Shown: positions 1 to 9,785, counted from the stretch's first letter. The stretch: DNA of 64,000 bases from Nitratireductor sp. (GCA_020637805.1 JACKJU010000002.1:186001-250000); one strand, 5' to 3'. Program-made: numbers and translations. The notes: generated by a model from the letters alone, not told the origin.

Positions 1-324
1 AGGGTTGTCCGTCTCACTAGGGGCAAATTGTCCAAGCTGAACTTTGCGGCGGCAAACCTGCGCGTGGTTCGTCTTGAACTGACGGATGATTCCTTCCAGA
101 AGGCTTCGCTTCGCCTGAAGCGTGAAGCGCTTGAGAGCATCGGGGGAATGCTGGCCATGCTGGATCAGGAGCGAACAGTCCTGAAGATCGTCTACAAGGC
201 GGGTTCCGGGGAAGATGCGATTTCGCGCCAGCGGCTGTCCGAGGTCAAGCGTCTCATTCAGGGCGCGTGGTCGGCCCGCAAACGCTCGCATGAGCTGGTC
301 GTCGAAACCGCATTGCATGAATAA
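1..324 (+). CDS. C-terminal part of an unidentified protein, cut by the window edge
   Basis: The reading frame is open from the first base to a TAA at 322-324. The only start codon visible in it is a TTG at 28, without a convincing ribosome binding site, so the gene probably begins upstream of the window. The visible part (about 100 residues) is soluble, with alternating charged and hydrophobic stretches (VLKIVYKAGSG, then a basic helix rich in Arg/Lys) and no membrane segment. It lies 260 bases before a large outer-membrane barrel gene on the same strand. By position and pattern it could be the C-terminal OmpA-like tail of a larger surface protein, but this is inference. The family was not recognised. 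Confidence 0.55.
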   Translation, partial: RVVRLTRGKLSKLNFAAANLRVVRLELTDDSFQKASLRLKREALESIGGMLAMLDQERTVLKIVYKAGSGEDAISRQRLSEVKRLIQGAWSARKRSHELVVETALHE

Positions 325-584
325 TCCGTTAAGCGCTGGCGCCTTTCGTTCCTGAAAAGTCAATGCCGAGGGCTGTCGCTGATCCTTGGCCAGCAAATTG
401 ATGCGGATCAAGATTTTCCGCCCGGTTATTCGGCGGTCGGGAAAACTTCAACGAAAATCGAAAAATCAAGGTCTTACGCAGCCGAAGCTACGTTGCGTTA
501 ACCGTTGTTAAACCTTCGCTAACCATGTTCGCAGGTATGTGGAAAATACGTGCGAATCACTACGCATGCCGGAACAAGAGGCAT

Positions 585-3500
585 ATGTCTCGCCGCCTGG
601 GGATACTGTTCCTCAGTGCAGCGATGGCCATGTGTTTGCCAATTTCCGGGGCGTACGCATGTGACGCCGGTGCTGCCTGCATCGACGATCTCGACGCATT
701 GCTCAATGCGGAAGCCGCAGCCGCACCGGCGAATATGGCTGGAGGCGAGGCTGCGGGTCTTTCGATCAGCGTTGACGGGGAGACAATTGTCGGCAGCGTG
801 AGCCGTGACGATGAGAACCGGCAGACGGACGTTGCCCTTGAAGCGGTCGGGCTGCAAATGAAGTTCGACGGACTGGGCGTCACCCGGCAACTATCCGTTT
901 CCACCGAACCCGAGCGCCGGTCGTTTGCACCGGGAGACGAGATCGTGTTCCGCACAAGTTCGAACTATGCGGAGTGGATTGCCCGTGCGGAAATAAGGGT
1001 TTTCGAGCCGGTAGGCCGCCGCCGCATCCAGAACGAGGAACCGCTGGCGATCATTGAAGTCGACGCCGGGGGACGTGCCAGCTGGATTGCACAGGCAGGT
1101 CTGGAGACAGAAGCGCGCGAACTTGCATATACGCTCCGCGTCTACGACCGGCAGGGCCGCTTTGACGAGACAGTGCCGCTAGCGCTTAGAATTGCCGAAC
1201 GCGGCGATGCATTGCCTCTTTTCTCGACAAGCGGTGAGGGCGACGGACGCGGACTGAAACTGCGCCCGCAGCCAGCCACGCCGGCGGTGAACGAGGACCG
1301 GATCGCTGTCTCCAACATCCCGCTCGAAGGCGGCGTTGTGACGGTCTATGGCGAGAGGGTTCCGGAAGGTGCGCAGGCAGAAGTACTTGGACGGCCTGTC
1401 GCGATTGCCCCGGACGGGTCATTTGTTACCCAGACGATTTTGCCTCCGGGCGAACATGTCGTGGATGTACGGATTACCGACGCCACCGGCGATCACAGTG
1501 TCGAGTTCGACCGCGACATCTCCATTCCGGACAATGAATGGTTCTACGTGGGCATCGCCGATGCCACCTTCGGAAAGCGGGTCGGCAAGGATTCCAGGTT
1601 GCTGCACCAGACCGCTTCCGGCGAATATGACAGCGTCTATCGCAGGGGACGGCTTGCCTTCTACCTGAAGGGCAAGGTGAAGGGTCGCTACCTGATAACG
1701 GCTGCGCTCGACACGACGGAAGACAATGTCGACGAACTGTTCAGGAACATGGACAAGAAGGACCCGCGGCAGCTTCTCAGGCGCCTGGACCCGGACGACT
1801 ACTACCCGGTTTATGGCGACGACTCGACCCTGGTCGAGGATGCCCCCACATCCGGCAAGTTCTACGTCCGCATCGACCGTGGCAAGAGTCACGTCATGTG
1901 GGGCAATTTCAGGACCCGGATCGATGGTGTCGAACTGGCGCGCTACGAGCGTGCGCTTTATGGGGCACATGCCGATTTGCGCAGCGACGAAAGCACCAGT
2001 TTCGGCGAGCCGGTTTCCCGCATTACCGGCTTCGCAGCACAGCCTGGAACACTACCGCAGCGCGACGAATTCCTGGGAAGCGGAGGCTCGGTCTACTTTC
2101 TGCAAAGGCAGGATATCAACCAGGGCTCGGAACAGGTCACGATCGAGATACGCGACGGTCTTACGGGAACTGTCATTGAACGGCGTGCGCTGGTTTCCGG
2201 CGAGGACTACGAATTCGACTACGTGCAGGGCGTCATCATCCTCAGGCGCCCGTTGTCCTCGATTGCCGATGACAGTGCCTATCTGCAATCTGCGAATGGC
2301 GGGAACAGGCAATACCTCGTGGTTTCCTATGAATACACGCCGGTGCTGGGCAATGTAGATGGCTACAGCTATGGCGGGCGTGCCGAAGCCTGGGTCGATG
2401 ATCGCTTCCGTTTCGGCGCAACCGGCTATCAGGAAACCACGGGACAGGCAGATCAGACCCTTTACGGCGCCGATTTCACCTGGCGCTACTCGGAAAAAAC
2501 ATGGTTCGAGTTCGAATGGGCGCGTTCGAAGGGAGACACCTTTGCCTTTGTGAAGTCGACCGATGGCGGCATCATCTTCAATCCGGTAAGCGGCGATAAT
2601 CCGTCAGGCGCTTCAGAGGCTTGGCGTGCCGCGCTGAACATGGATTTCCGGGATATCGATCCGGCTGGCCCGGACGGCAGTTTCGGCGTTGCCTACGAGC
2701 ATCGCGAGGCAGGCTTCAACGCACCGGGGCGCTATGCGTCGACCGACGAGCGGCTCTGGAATGCACATGTAAACTACAAGCCGTTTGACGGCGTGGAACT
2801 GAAGGGCGAGATAAATTCGGTTACGCGCGGGGATGGTGCGACAAGCCTGGAGGCGAAGGCCGAGGCGAAGATCGATCTGGGCGAGCGGGAAACGCTTGAA
2901 CTGGGTGCGGTGCATTCGCGGATCGGCTCTTCCTCCTCTTCAGCGGACGGCACCGGCGCACGCACCGATTTGGGGGCGAAACTGACCCGCAGCGAATATG
3001 GCGACGACAAGGTATATGTCTTCGGTCAGGCCACGGTTCAGCGCGACCGGACGCGGGATCGCAACGACCGCATCGGCGCGGGATTCGAGGCGCCTGTCAG
3101 CGACAAGATCACGGCCAGTGCCGAGATTTCCTACGGAACTGCGGGGATCGGCCTGATCGCCGGTCTTTCCTACGAACCCACCGTATCGGACCGCTACTAT
3201 ATCGGTTACCGGATGATGCCGGACACGACCACGGGTGACCTTGGCGCATACGATCCGTTTGGCCGCGACAACGGCGCAATCGTTGTCGGCGCTCGGCGCC
3301 AGCTTACGGACAGCGTGACGGCATGGACCGAGCACAATGCCGATCTCATGGGAACGAGCAGGGGGCTCTTGCAGGCCTATGGCGTGGAGTATTCGCCTGA
3401 CCCCATGTGGATCGTGACCGCCGGTCTTGAGGCCGGTACCGTCTATGACGAACTGGGCAGCGATTTCGAGCGGTACGCACCTTCGTTCGCGATTTCCTAC

Positions 3501-4211
3501 AACGAGGATGGCCGCAAGATCGGCGGACGGCTGGAAGTCCGTTTCGAGGACAGCAGCGACAACTCGCGTGACCGGACCACATGGCTTGGAACCACCCATG
3601 CGGCGATCCAGTATGACGACGACTGGCGTTTCCTTGCGAAGGCAGACGTGGCGATTTCCGATTCAGCCCAGGATGATGTTGCCAATGCCGACTATATCGA
3701 GGCAAGCGTCGGCTGGGCCTACCGGCCGGTCGAGAACGACCGTTTCAACGCGCTTTTCAAATATACCTATCTGCATGACCTGCCTGCGCCGAACCAGATC
3801 GATTCCAATGGTGCGAAGCTTGGGCCGAAACAGCGAAGCCATGTGCTGTCCGGGGATTTCATCTACGACCTGACGCCGCAGTTGTCGGTGGGTGCGAAAT
3901 ACGGATTGCGTGTAGGTGAGGTGTCGACCACACGGCTCGAGCGGGATTTCACCCGCAGCACCGCGCAGCTCGGGATCATCAGGACAGACTTCCACGTTTT
4001 GAAAAACTGGGACGTCATGCTTGAGGGCAGGGCCTTGTGGCTGGACGAGGCCAAGCAGGCCAACCTTGGCGTTCTGGCGGGCGTTTACCGCCATGTGGGT
4101 GACAACCTGAAGCTCGGCGTGGGGTACAATTTCGGCAATTTCTCCGATGATCTGACGGATCTGACACTTGACGACGAGGGCGTGTTCGTGAACCTTGTCG
4201 GCAAATTCTGA
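585..4211 (+). CDS. large outer-membrane beta-barrel protein
   Basis: A protein of about 1208 residues. The chosen ATG at 585 gives a clean signal peptide (MSRRLGILFLSAAMAMC.., cleavage after GAYA) and has AAGAGG just upstream; an ATG at 525 would add 20 residues unlike a leader. Residues from about 30 to 330 look like soluble Ig-like or domain-of-unknown-function segments. The rest alternates short polar turns with aromatic beta strands (FYVRIDRGKSHVMWGNF, YLVVSYEYTP) and the chain ends in Phe, the usual C-terminal signature for BAM-dependent insertion. No TonB box or plug was recognised, so a classical siderophore receptor is unlikely. Function is unknown; surface structure or export of the upstream gene's product is possible. 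Confidence 0.72.
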   Translation: MSRRLGILFLSAAMAMCLPISGAYACDAGAACIDDLDALLNAEAAAAPANMAGGEAAGLSISVDGETIVGSVSRDDENRQTDVALEAVGLQMKFDGLGVTRQLSVSTEPERRSFAPGDEIVFRTSSNYAEWIARAEIRVFEPVGRRRIQNEEPLAIIEVDAGGRASWIAQAGLETEARELAYTLRVYDRQGRFDETVPLALRIAERGDALPLFSTSGEGDGRGLKLRPQPATPAVNEDRIAVSNIPLEGGVVTVYGERVPEGAQAEVLGRPVAIAPDGSFVTQTILPPGEHVVDVRITDATGDHSVEFDRDISIPDNEWFYVGIADATFGKRVGKDSRLLHQTASGEYDSVYRRGRLAFYLKGKVKGRYLITAALDTTEDNVDELFRNMDKKDPRQLLRRLDPDDYYPVYGDDSTLVEDAPTSGKFYVRIDRGKSHVMWGNFRTRIDGVELARYERALYGAHADLRSDESTSFGEPVSRITGFAAQPGTLPQRDEFLGSGGSVYFLQRQDINQGSEQVTIEIRDGLTGTVIERRALVSGEDYEFDYVQGVIILRRPLSSIADDSAYLQSANGGNRQYLVVSYEYTPVLGNVDGYSYGGRAEAWVDDRFRFGATGYQETTGQADQTLYGADFTWRYSEKTWFEFEWARSKGDTFAFVKSTDGGIIFNPVSGDNPSGASEAWRAALNMDFRDIDPAGPDGSFGVAYEHREAGFNAPGRYASTDERLWNAHVNYKPFDGVELKGEINSVTRGDGATSLEAKAEAKIDLGERETLELGAVHSRIGSSSSSADGTGARTDLGAKLTRSEYGDDKVYVFGQATVQRDRTRDRNDRIGAGFEAPVSDKITASAEISYGTAGIGLIAGLSYEPTVSDRYYIGYRMMPDTTTGDLGAYDPFGRDNGAIVVGARRQLTDSVTAWTEHNADLMGTSRGLLQAYGVEYSPDPMWIVTAGLEAGTVYDELGSDFERYAPSFAISYNEDGRKIGGRLEVRFEDSSDNSRDRTTWLGTTHAAIQYDDDWRFLAKADVAISDSAQDDVANADYIEASVGWAYRPVENDRFNALFKYTYLHDLPAPNQIDSNGAKLGPKQRSHVLSGDFIYDLTPQLSVGAKYGLRVGEVSTTRLERDFTRSTAQLGIIRTDFHVLKNWDVMLEGRALWLDEAKQANLGVLAGVYRHVGDNLKLGVGYNFGNFSDDLTDLTLDDEGVFVNLVGKF

Positions 4212-4271
4212 TCGAGCGGGAAACCGGGTAGCCCGTGCAGGCATGCCCGCCCATTTCTAGAAGAGAAAATC

Positions 4272-5507
4272 ATGACTGCCGACGCCGTGAATGACGGGCG
4301 CTACGCCGCATTCCGTCATTCTTCCTATCGCCGCTACTGGTCGGCACGTTTCCTTGTCGCATTCGCCATGAACATGGTTTCGGTTGCCGTGGGCTGGCAC
4401 ATCTATGACCTTACCCATGATCCGTTCCATTTGGGGCTGGTGGGTCTGTCGCAGTTTCTGCCATCCCTGCTGCTGGTTCTTGTGACAGGTTCTACGGCGG
4501 ACAGGTTCGGGCGCCGGCGTATCATGGCGCTTTCTTCACTGCTTGAGGGCATCTGCGCCTTTTCCCTGCTTGCACTGGTCATAGGCGGGGAGAGCGAACC
4601 ATGGCCCTTCTTTGCCGTGCTCGTGGTTTTTGGCATTGCGCGCGCATTCAACGGTCCGGCCGCTTCCGCCCTTGTGACCAATGTCGTGCCGCAAAAGGAA
4701 TTCGCCAATGCGGTGGCGTGGAATTCTTCGGCCTGGCAGACATCATCGATTGTCGGTCCGGTCGCAGGGGGGCTGCTATATGGACTTGGTCCGCAATTTC
4801 CCTATGCCATCGCTGGTACAATGATGTTTCTGGCTGCCATCCTCATTGCGGGGATAGGGCAGGTCCACCAGCACACCGAACGCGAACCCGTTACTGCTGC
4901 GACCATTTTCGGCGGTTTCAAATATATCTGGTCGGAGAAGATCGTCCTTGGTGCGATATCGCTGGATCTGTTTGCAGTGCTGATGGGCGGCGCGGTGGCG
5001 CTGATGCCCGTCTATGCTCGCGACATTCTCGATCTCGGTCCATGGGGGCTGGGCCTGCTCCGGGCTGCTCCGGGCATCGGTGCGATCGTTATGGCGCTCT
5101 GGCTCGCCGGGCAGCCGATCCGCGACCATGCCGGCCTCATCATGCTGTTCTTCGTCGGCATGTTCGGTTTCTTCACGATTGTCTTTGGTGCCTCGACCAT
5201 CGTGTGGCTTTCCGTGGTTGCGCTTGCCCTGCTGGGAGCGGCAGACATGGTGAGTGTCTACATACGCGAGACGCTCATCCAGCTCTGGACACCGGACAGG
5301 CTGCGCGGAAGGGTCAATGCCGTCAACATGGTGTTCGTCGGTGCTTCAAACGAGCTTGGCGAATTCCGGGCAGGTTCGATGGCTGCCTGGATCGGCACTG
5401 TCCCTGCGGTCGTGTTCGGTGGGGTGGGGGCGATTGCCGTTGCCGTTGCGTGGGGTTTCCTCTTCCCGCAACTTCTGAAGGCGCGTCACCTGGATGGCCG
5501 CCACTAG
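4272..5507 (+). CDS. MFS transporter, EntS-like exporter family
   Basis: 411 residues with about 12 hydrophobic segments and the major facilitator signature between helices 2 and 3 (GSTADRFGRRRIMAL). The overall pattern (YRRYWSARFLVAFAMNMVSVAVGWHIY at the start, an RGRVNAVNMVFVGASNELGEF segment late) matches the DUF894/enterobactin-exporter type of MFS protein. It sits 60 bases after the outer-membrane barrel gene, preceded by an AGAAGAGA element, so it may be co-transcribed with it. Members usually export small hydrophobic or siderophore-like molecules. The substrate here cannot be read from the sequence. Confidence 0.85.
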   Translation: MTADAVNDGRYAAFRHSSYRRYWSARFLVAFAMNMVSVAVGWHIYDLTHDPFHLGLVGLSQFLPSLLLVLVTGSTADRFGRRRIMALSSLLEGICAFSLLALVIGGESEPWPFFAVLVVFGIARAFNGPAASALVTNVVPQKEFANAVAWNSSAWQTSSIVGPVAGGLLYGLGPQFPYAIAGTMMFLAAILIAGIGQVHQHTEREPVTAATIFGGFKYIWSEKIVLGAISLDLFAVLMGGAVALMPVYARDILDLGPWGLGLLRAAPGIGAIVMALWLAGQPIRDHAGLIMLFFVGMFGFFTIVFGASTIVWLSVVALALLGAADMVSVYIRETLIQLWTPDRLRGRVNAVNMVFVGASNELGEFRAGSMAAWIGTVPAVVFGGVGAIAVAVAWGFLFPQLLKARHLDGRH

Positions 5508-5517
5508 GGCAATTTCG

Positions 5518-5539
5518 ATTCAGAATAAATGCAAACCGC
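5518..5539. repeat. 22-nt dispersed repeat, copy 1
   Basis: A 22-nt stretch starting ATTCAGAATAAATGC reappears, reverse-complemented and with one mismatch, at 9694-9715. Both copies are intergenic, and both are followed within about 80 bases by AGCGGATTGCG. This suggests remnants of the same non-coding element. Confidence 0.45.
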
Positions 5540-5762
5540 CAGAGCGGATTGCGGAGGACAACGAATTGCGGGCGAATGCATCGTCAATTTGATCTCGCGC
5601 AAGATCCGTCGACCTCCGCTTCATTCAATGTCGAATTGCCGCGCACATCGCAGTCATCGCCACTTGCATAAAGGTTGTATACTTACTAGTCTGGCGTCGT
5701 CACGGAGGATTTGGCGGGAGGAGGCGCTTGTGCATTTCCCGCGAGTAGACGGAGGAATACTC

Positions 5763-6806
5763 TTGAAAAAACGTACTTTCATCAAGGGTGTTGCAGCTGC
5801 AGCACTCATGGCCGGCGCCACGGCGCTTTCCACTTTTTCGGCGTCGGCACAGGAAGTCACGCTGAAACTCCACCAGTTTCTGCCGCCACAGGCGAACGTG
5901 CCCAAGCAGGTTCTCGACGTTTGGGCTGACAATGTCGAAAAGGATTCCGGCGGCAAGATCAAGGTCGAGCGCTTCGGTTCCATGGCACTTGGCGGCAAGC
6001 CGCCCGAACTGATGGACCAGGCGATTGACGGTGTTGTCGACATCGTTTGGACCGTGGTCGGCTACACGCCGGGCCGCTTCCCGTCGACGGAAGTTTTTGA
6101 ACTGCCGTTCATGATGACGAATGCCGAAGCCGTTTCGCGTGCCTACTGGGAACTGTTCGACACCAAGCTCAAGGACACCGAGTTCAAGGATGTGCACATC
6201 CTCGGTACCTGGGTGCATGGTCCTGGCCTGTTCCACACGAAGGACCCGGTGAAGAACGTCGAGGATCTGCGCGGCATGAAGATCCGTGGCGGTTCGCGTT
6301 CGGTCAACCTGCTGCTTGAGCAGCTGGGTGCCACGCCGGTGGGCATGCCGGTTCCGGCCATCTCTGAAGGTCTTTCCAAGGGCGTGATCGACGGAACCAC
6401 CATTCCGTGGGAAGTCACCACGGCCCTGAAAGTTCCCGAGCTCGTCAAGAACCACACCGAATTCGGTGGCAAGGCGCTCTACACCCTGACTTTCGTTCTC
6501 GCCATGAACAAGGCGAAATACGAAAGCCTGTCGCCTGAGCTGAAGGCAGCGGTCGACAAGAACTCCGGCATGGAATTCTCCGCTTTTGCCGGCAAGACGC
6601 AGGAAGCCGCAGACGGTCCGGCACGTCAGATCGCTGTCGATCTGGGCAACAACATCATCACGCTGTCGCCTGAAGAAGTTGCCAAGTGGGAAGAGGCCTC
6701 GCAGCCAGTCTACGAAAAGTGGATCGCCGAAGTTGGCGAGAAGGGCATCGACGGCAAGGCGCTGATCGAGGAAGCCAAGGGCCTGATCGCGAAGTACACG
6801 AAGTAA
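5763..6806 (+). CDS. dctP: TRAP transporter substrate-binding protein (DctP family), copy 1
   Basis: 347 residues from a TTG start preceded by GGAGGA; a longer frame exists upstream but adds no leader-like sequence. The N-terminus KKRTFIKG followed by an Ala-rich hydrophobic stretch ending ASAQ is an export signal, with a KR pair in a Tat-like position. The mature protein opens with VTLKLHQFLPPQ and contains the DctP features (MALGGKPPELMDQ, VVGYTPGRFPSTEVFELPF, LRGMKIRGG, VIDGTTIPWE). TRAP binding proteins capture carboxylates or related solutes for DctQM permeases. No permease is adjacent. A clear paralogue lies at 24667-25713 and a permease pair at 48124-50048. The ligand is unknown. Confidence 0.93.
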   Translation: MKKRTFIKGVAAAALMAGATALSTFSASAQEVTLKLHQFLPPQANVPKQVLDVWADNVEKDSGGKIKVERFGSMALGGKPPELMDQAIDGVVDIVWTVVGYTPGRFPSTEVFELPFMMTNAEAVSRAYWELFDTKLKDTEFKDVHILGTWVHGPGLFHTKDPVKNVEDLRGMKIRGGSRSVNLLLEQLGATPVGMPVPAISEGLSKGVIDGTTIPWEVTTALKVPELVKNHTEFGGKALYTLTFVLAMNKAKYESLSPELKAAVDKNSGMEFSAFAGKTQEAADGPARQIAVDLGNNIITLSPEEVAKWEEASQPVYEKWIAEVGEKGIDGKALIEEAKGLIAKYTK

Positions 6807-6829
6807 TTCGACGCCATCGGCGCATCATC

Positions 6830-6853
6830 GAAGCCGGGGTATGCCCCGGCTTC
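6830..6853 (+). repeat. GC-rich hairpin without T-run
   Basis: Ten-base inverted repeat GAAGCCGGGG / CCCCGGCTTC with a four-base loop, 24 bases after the dctP stop. It has no T-tract and precedes the true terminator by 13 bases, so it could protect the transcript 3' end. Confidence 0.5.
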
Positions 6854-6865
6854 CACATAGGAACG

Positions 6866-6900
6866 AAAGGGCGCGGATTCACTCCGCGCCCTTTTTTATT
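6866..6900 (+). terminator. intrinsic terminator after dctP copy 1
   Basis: Twelve-base perfect stem AAAGGGCGCGGA / TCCGCGCCCTTT with a five-base loop, followed by a run of T. A typical Rho-independent terminator. Confidence 0.9.
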
Positions 6901-7255
6901 TCAGGGGTATTTCCCGCTCTGCCCGGGACTGAAGTGTGCCCAGGGCGTGTACTCATCAATCGACAAATGCCGTGACCGCTTTCGGCAGAAGCTTTGAAAC
7001 GAGTAATTCGACGGCGTGGGTCAGCGGTGCGGACAAAATAACAAAGGCCCGATTTGCAAAAGACTTCTCAAATGGGCGGGAAGCAAACCTTTGGTGGGTC
7101 GGAAATGAATGACGGAAATGGGGCTGAACCCAGACTTTCGTTATCGCTTCGTTAACCAGAAGGCAGTGTCGTCTTTACGCCTTACCCGGAATTAAACCAA
7201 TCGGCCGGTATTCTTACGACCAGTTTGCGCTGAACGGAATTGAGGGGCTTTCAGA
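6901..7255. other. intergenic region, promoter side of the MHYT protein
   Basis: No supported gene. The reading frames here are short and lack ribosome binding sites. The stretch holds GTTAAC-containing AT-richer sequence near 7150 that could belong to the promoter of the following gene. Confidence 0.5.
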
Positions 7256-9304
7256 TTGCTATCGGTACTTTCATGCTTGGCTCTTGATCACGATCCGGCC
7301 ATTACGGCACTGGCGGTGATTATCCTGGCCATCGGATCCATCTCGACGATGCGTTTGTTCGCGCGCGTTCGCAGAACAGAAAGCGACCTGAAGATCCTAT
7401 GGCTTTGTCTGACGGGAATCATCGGTGGCGGCACGGTGTGGAGCACCCATTTCGTGGCCATGAGCGCCTACGAGAGCGATCTAATACTCGGCTATGATCC
7501 GGCGCTGACCCTGGCCTCCCTGCTAATTGCCGTTGTGGGCGTGTCTGCTGCCTTCGCGCTCGCCGCCACAAAGAAGGTTTCGTTACTCATCGAAACCGGC
7601 GGCGTCATCTTCGGATTGTCGGTTGCAGCCATGCATTACACCGGCATCGCTGCCATGGCGGTATCGGGCCTGATCGCCTGGGACCTGTCTTACGTGATCG
7701 CGTCTCTGGTGCTCGTGGTGGTCTTTGGCGGTTTGGCGATGAGCCGCATCGCACGGCCGGTTACGCGGTTTTGCAAATACGGCGCATCCGTCAGCATGAT
7801 TGTCTGCGTTGCCGCGCTTCATTACACCGCCATGACAGGCATGACCGTCGAACCCTTCATTGTCGATACGGCCGATTCAGGCCTGATATCCGGCCAATCC
7901 CTGGGCGTTACGATTTTTATCGTGATGCTGCTTCTGCTGCTCGTAGCCTCTCTGACATATTCAATCGACATGAAGAATGCAGAACACAGTTCACGGCATG
8001 TCAAACATCTGTCGCTGCAGGACCCGCTGACCTGTGTCCCGAACCGTCGTGGCGCCGAGTACATCCTCGACGAGATGCTGGACATGCATGTGGACGACAC
8101 GTCGCGCATCGCCGTTCTGGCAATCGATCTGGACCGCTTTCGGGAGGTCAACAACCTCTACGGTCAAGGGATTGGGGATCAGCTGCTGAAAGCCCTGGCG
8201 CAAAGACTGGTGAGTTCATGCGGCGCGGGAGAACATGTAGGGCGCATCGGCGGCGACCATTTTATCGCGATCAAGCAGGATGTTTACTCCCGCCATGCCG
8301 CAAGCAGTTTTGCCGCCCGGATAGCGGCCGTGTTGGACGCACCGATCACAATTGACGAAGTTACGCTCCAGATCACCGCCAGCATAGGGTCTGCGACTTA
8401 TCCGGACGACGGAACGACGTCTGACAAACTCATGGAACATGCTGCGCTCGCGGCTGCGCGGGCCAAATCGGAAGGCGGTGGGAGGATCGTTGCCTATGAG
8501 GAGGGCATGGATCAAGAAGCCCGAGAGAGAAGTCTTCTGGCGCGTGACCTGGCGTTTGCGCCGGAAAACGGTGAACTCGAAGTCTACTACCAGTTACAGA
8601 ACGATACCGAGAGCCACGAGATCATCGGTGTAGAAGCGCTGTTGCGCTGGCACCACCCGGTCAACGGCATGGTGTCGCCCGGCGTCTTTATTCCCATTGC
8701 GGAAGAGAATGGCATGATCACAAAACTTGGCAATTGGGTGCTGGAAACCGCATGCGCCGAGGCTGCAGGGTGGGCCAAACCGATCAATGTGGCTGTCAAT
8801 GTCGCTGCGGCACAATTGGAGGAACCGGGCTTTGTAGAGCGAGTAAGGGATGTCTTGGCCGAAACCGGTTTGCCACCCTCGCGGTTGGAACTGGAGATTA
8901 CCGAGAGCGGCATTATCGCGGACATGGGATCGGCCGTTCAGGTGATACGCCGGCTGAAACTGCTGGGCGTCAAGGTTGCCATGGACGATTACGGAACCGG
9001 CTATTCTTCGCTCTCAACCTTGCAGAGCTTTCCTTTCGACAAGATCAAAATCGACCGGGCTTTTGTGTCTGCTCTTGATCAGAGCCGTCAGTCTGAAGCA
9101 ATCGTTCAGGCCACGATCATCATGGCCAAAAGTCTGGATATTCCGGTTCTCGCGGAGGGCGTCGAAACCGAAGCGCAATTGAACGTCCTTCGGACCTTGG
9201 GATGCAATCAAATTCAAGGCTTCCTGTTTGGAAAGCCTATGCCAATGACAGAGCTAAAGGCATTGCTAGAGAATGGTGAGGCAACGACGGCTGTGGCTGC
9301 CTAG
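7256..9304 (+). CDS. MHYT-GGDEF-EAL cyclic-di-GMP signalling protein
   Basis: 682 residues. The first 235 form about seven membrane helices carrying the MHYT sensor motifs (STHF at 63-66, MHYT at 126-129, LHYT at 188-191), proposed in this family to bind copper and sense oxygen, CO or NO. A GGDEF domain follows (DPLTCVPNRRG, DLDRFREVNN) but its signature reads GGDHF at 332-336, so the metal- and substrate-coordinating Glu is His. The EAL domain is intact: E460-A-L-L-R-W, VNVAAAQL, ELEITES, MDDYGTGYSS, AEGVETEAQL. Most likely a c-di-GMP phosphodiesterase with a degenerate or regulatory GGDEF. Start is a TTG with GAGGGG nine bases upstream. No partner gene is adjacent. Confidence 0.92.
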   Translation: MLSVLSCLALDHDPAITALAVIILAIGSISTMRLFARVRRTESDLKILWLCLTGIIGGGTVWSTHFVAMSAYESDLILGYDPALTLASLLIAVVGVSAAFALAATKKVSLLIETGGVIFGLSVAAMHYTGIAAMAVSGLIAWDLSYVIASLVLVVVFGGLAMSRIARPVTRFCKYGASVSMIVCVAALHYTAMTGMTVEPFIVDTADSGLISGQSLGVTIFIVMLLLLLVASLTYSIDMKNAEHSSRHVKHLSLQDPLTCVPNRRGAEYILDEMLDMHVDDTSRIAVLAIDLDRFREVNNLYGQGIGDQLLKALAQRLVSSCGAGEHVGRIGGDHFIAIKQDVYSRHAASSFAARIAAVLDAPITIDEVTLQITASIGSATYPDDGTTSDKLMEHAALAAARAKSEGGGRIVAYEEGMDQEARERSLLARDLAFAPENGELEVYYQLQNDTESHEIIGVEALLRWHHPVNGMVSPGVFIPIAEENGMITKLGNWVLETACAEAAGWAKPINVAVNVAAAQLEEPGFVERVRDVLAETGLPPSRLELEITESGIIADMGSAVQVIRRLKLLGVKVAMDDYGTGYSSLSTLQSFPFDKIKIDRAFVSALDQSRQSEAIVQATIIMAKSLDIPVLAEGVETEAQLNVLRTLGCNQIQGFLFGKPMPMTELKALLENGEATTAVAA

Positions 9305-9693
9305 ATTCTGAAACCCCGGACAAGGTCGAACCGAGAAACGGCAAGAATCGTCATACCTCGGTTTTCTGAACACCTGTGTTTGCGCAGTTGCAGCGACTAT
9401 CGGCTAACGAGATCCCGTATCGCCAGATGCCATTGGCAGCTTTGGGCCGCGAGTGACACGGAACCGAGTTAGTCAAACGAACAGGATGGCCTCCAAGCGG
9501 AGGGGCGACCCTGTAGGGTAGATCATCATATCGGAATGGTAACGCAGACATTGAAGTTTGATATGCCGGCGTGATTCAAGCTCCTGAAAGGAGCCTTGAA
9601 CACGCTCTGCCCGATGCCGAATGGCGGCTGATTTTCCCAATCCTGCAATGCGACCGGACTCTGGCTGCGGGTTTATCAAGTCCAAAACATATA
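9305..9693. other. intergenic region without supported gene
   Basis: No convincing coding frame on either strand. Together with the repeats to its right it makes a non-coding gap of about 650 bases between two convergent genes, one of the largest in the window. Confidence 0.5.
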
Positions 9694-9715
9694 GCGGTTT
9701 GCGTTTATTCTGAAT
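9694..9715. repeat. 22-nt dispersed repeat, copy 2 (inverted)
   Basis: Reverse complement of the 22-nt sequence at 5518-5539 with one mismatch. It stands about 70 bases from the larger dispersed element at 9786-9896. Confidence 0.45.
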
Positions 9716-9785
9716 CAAAATTCGCTGCCTCTCGCAGCGCTCGAACGCGGATTTTGATGCTCTTATGCGTCAGACAAAACGCAAT

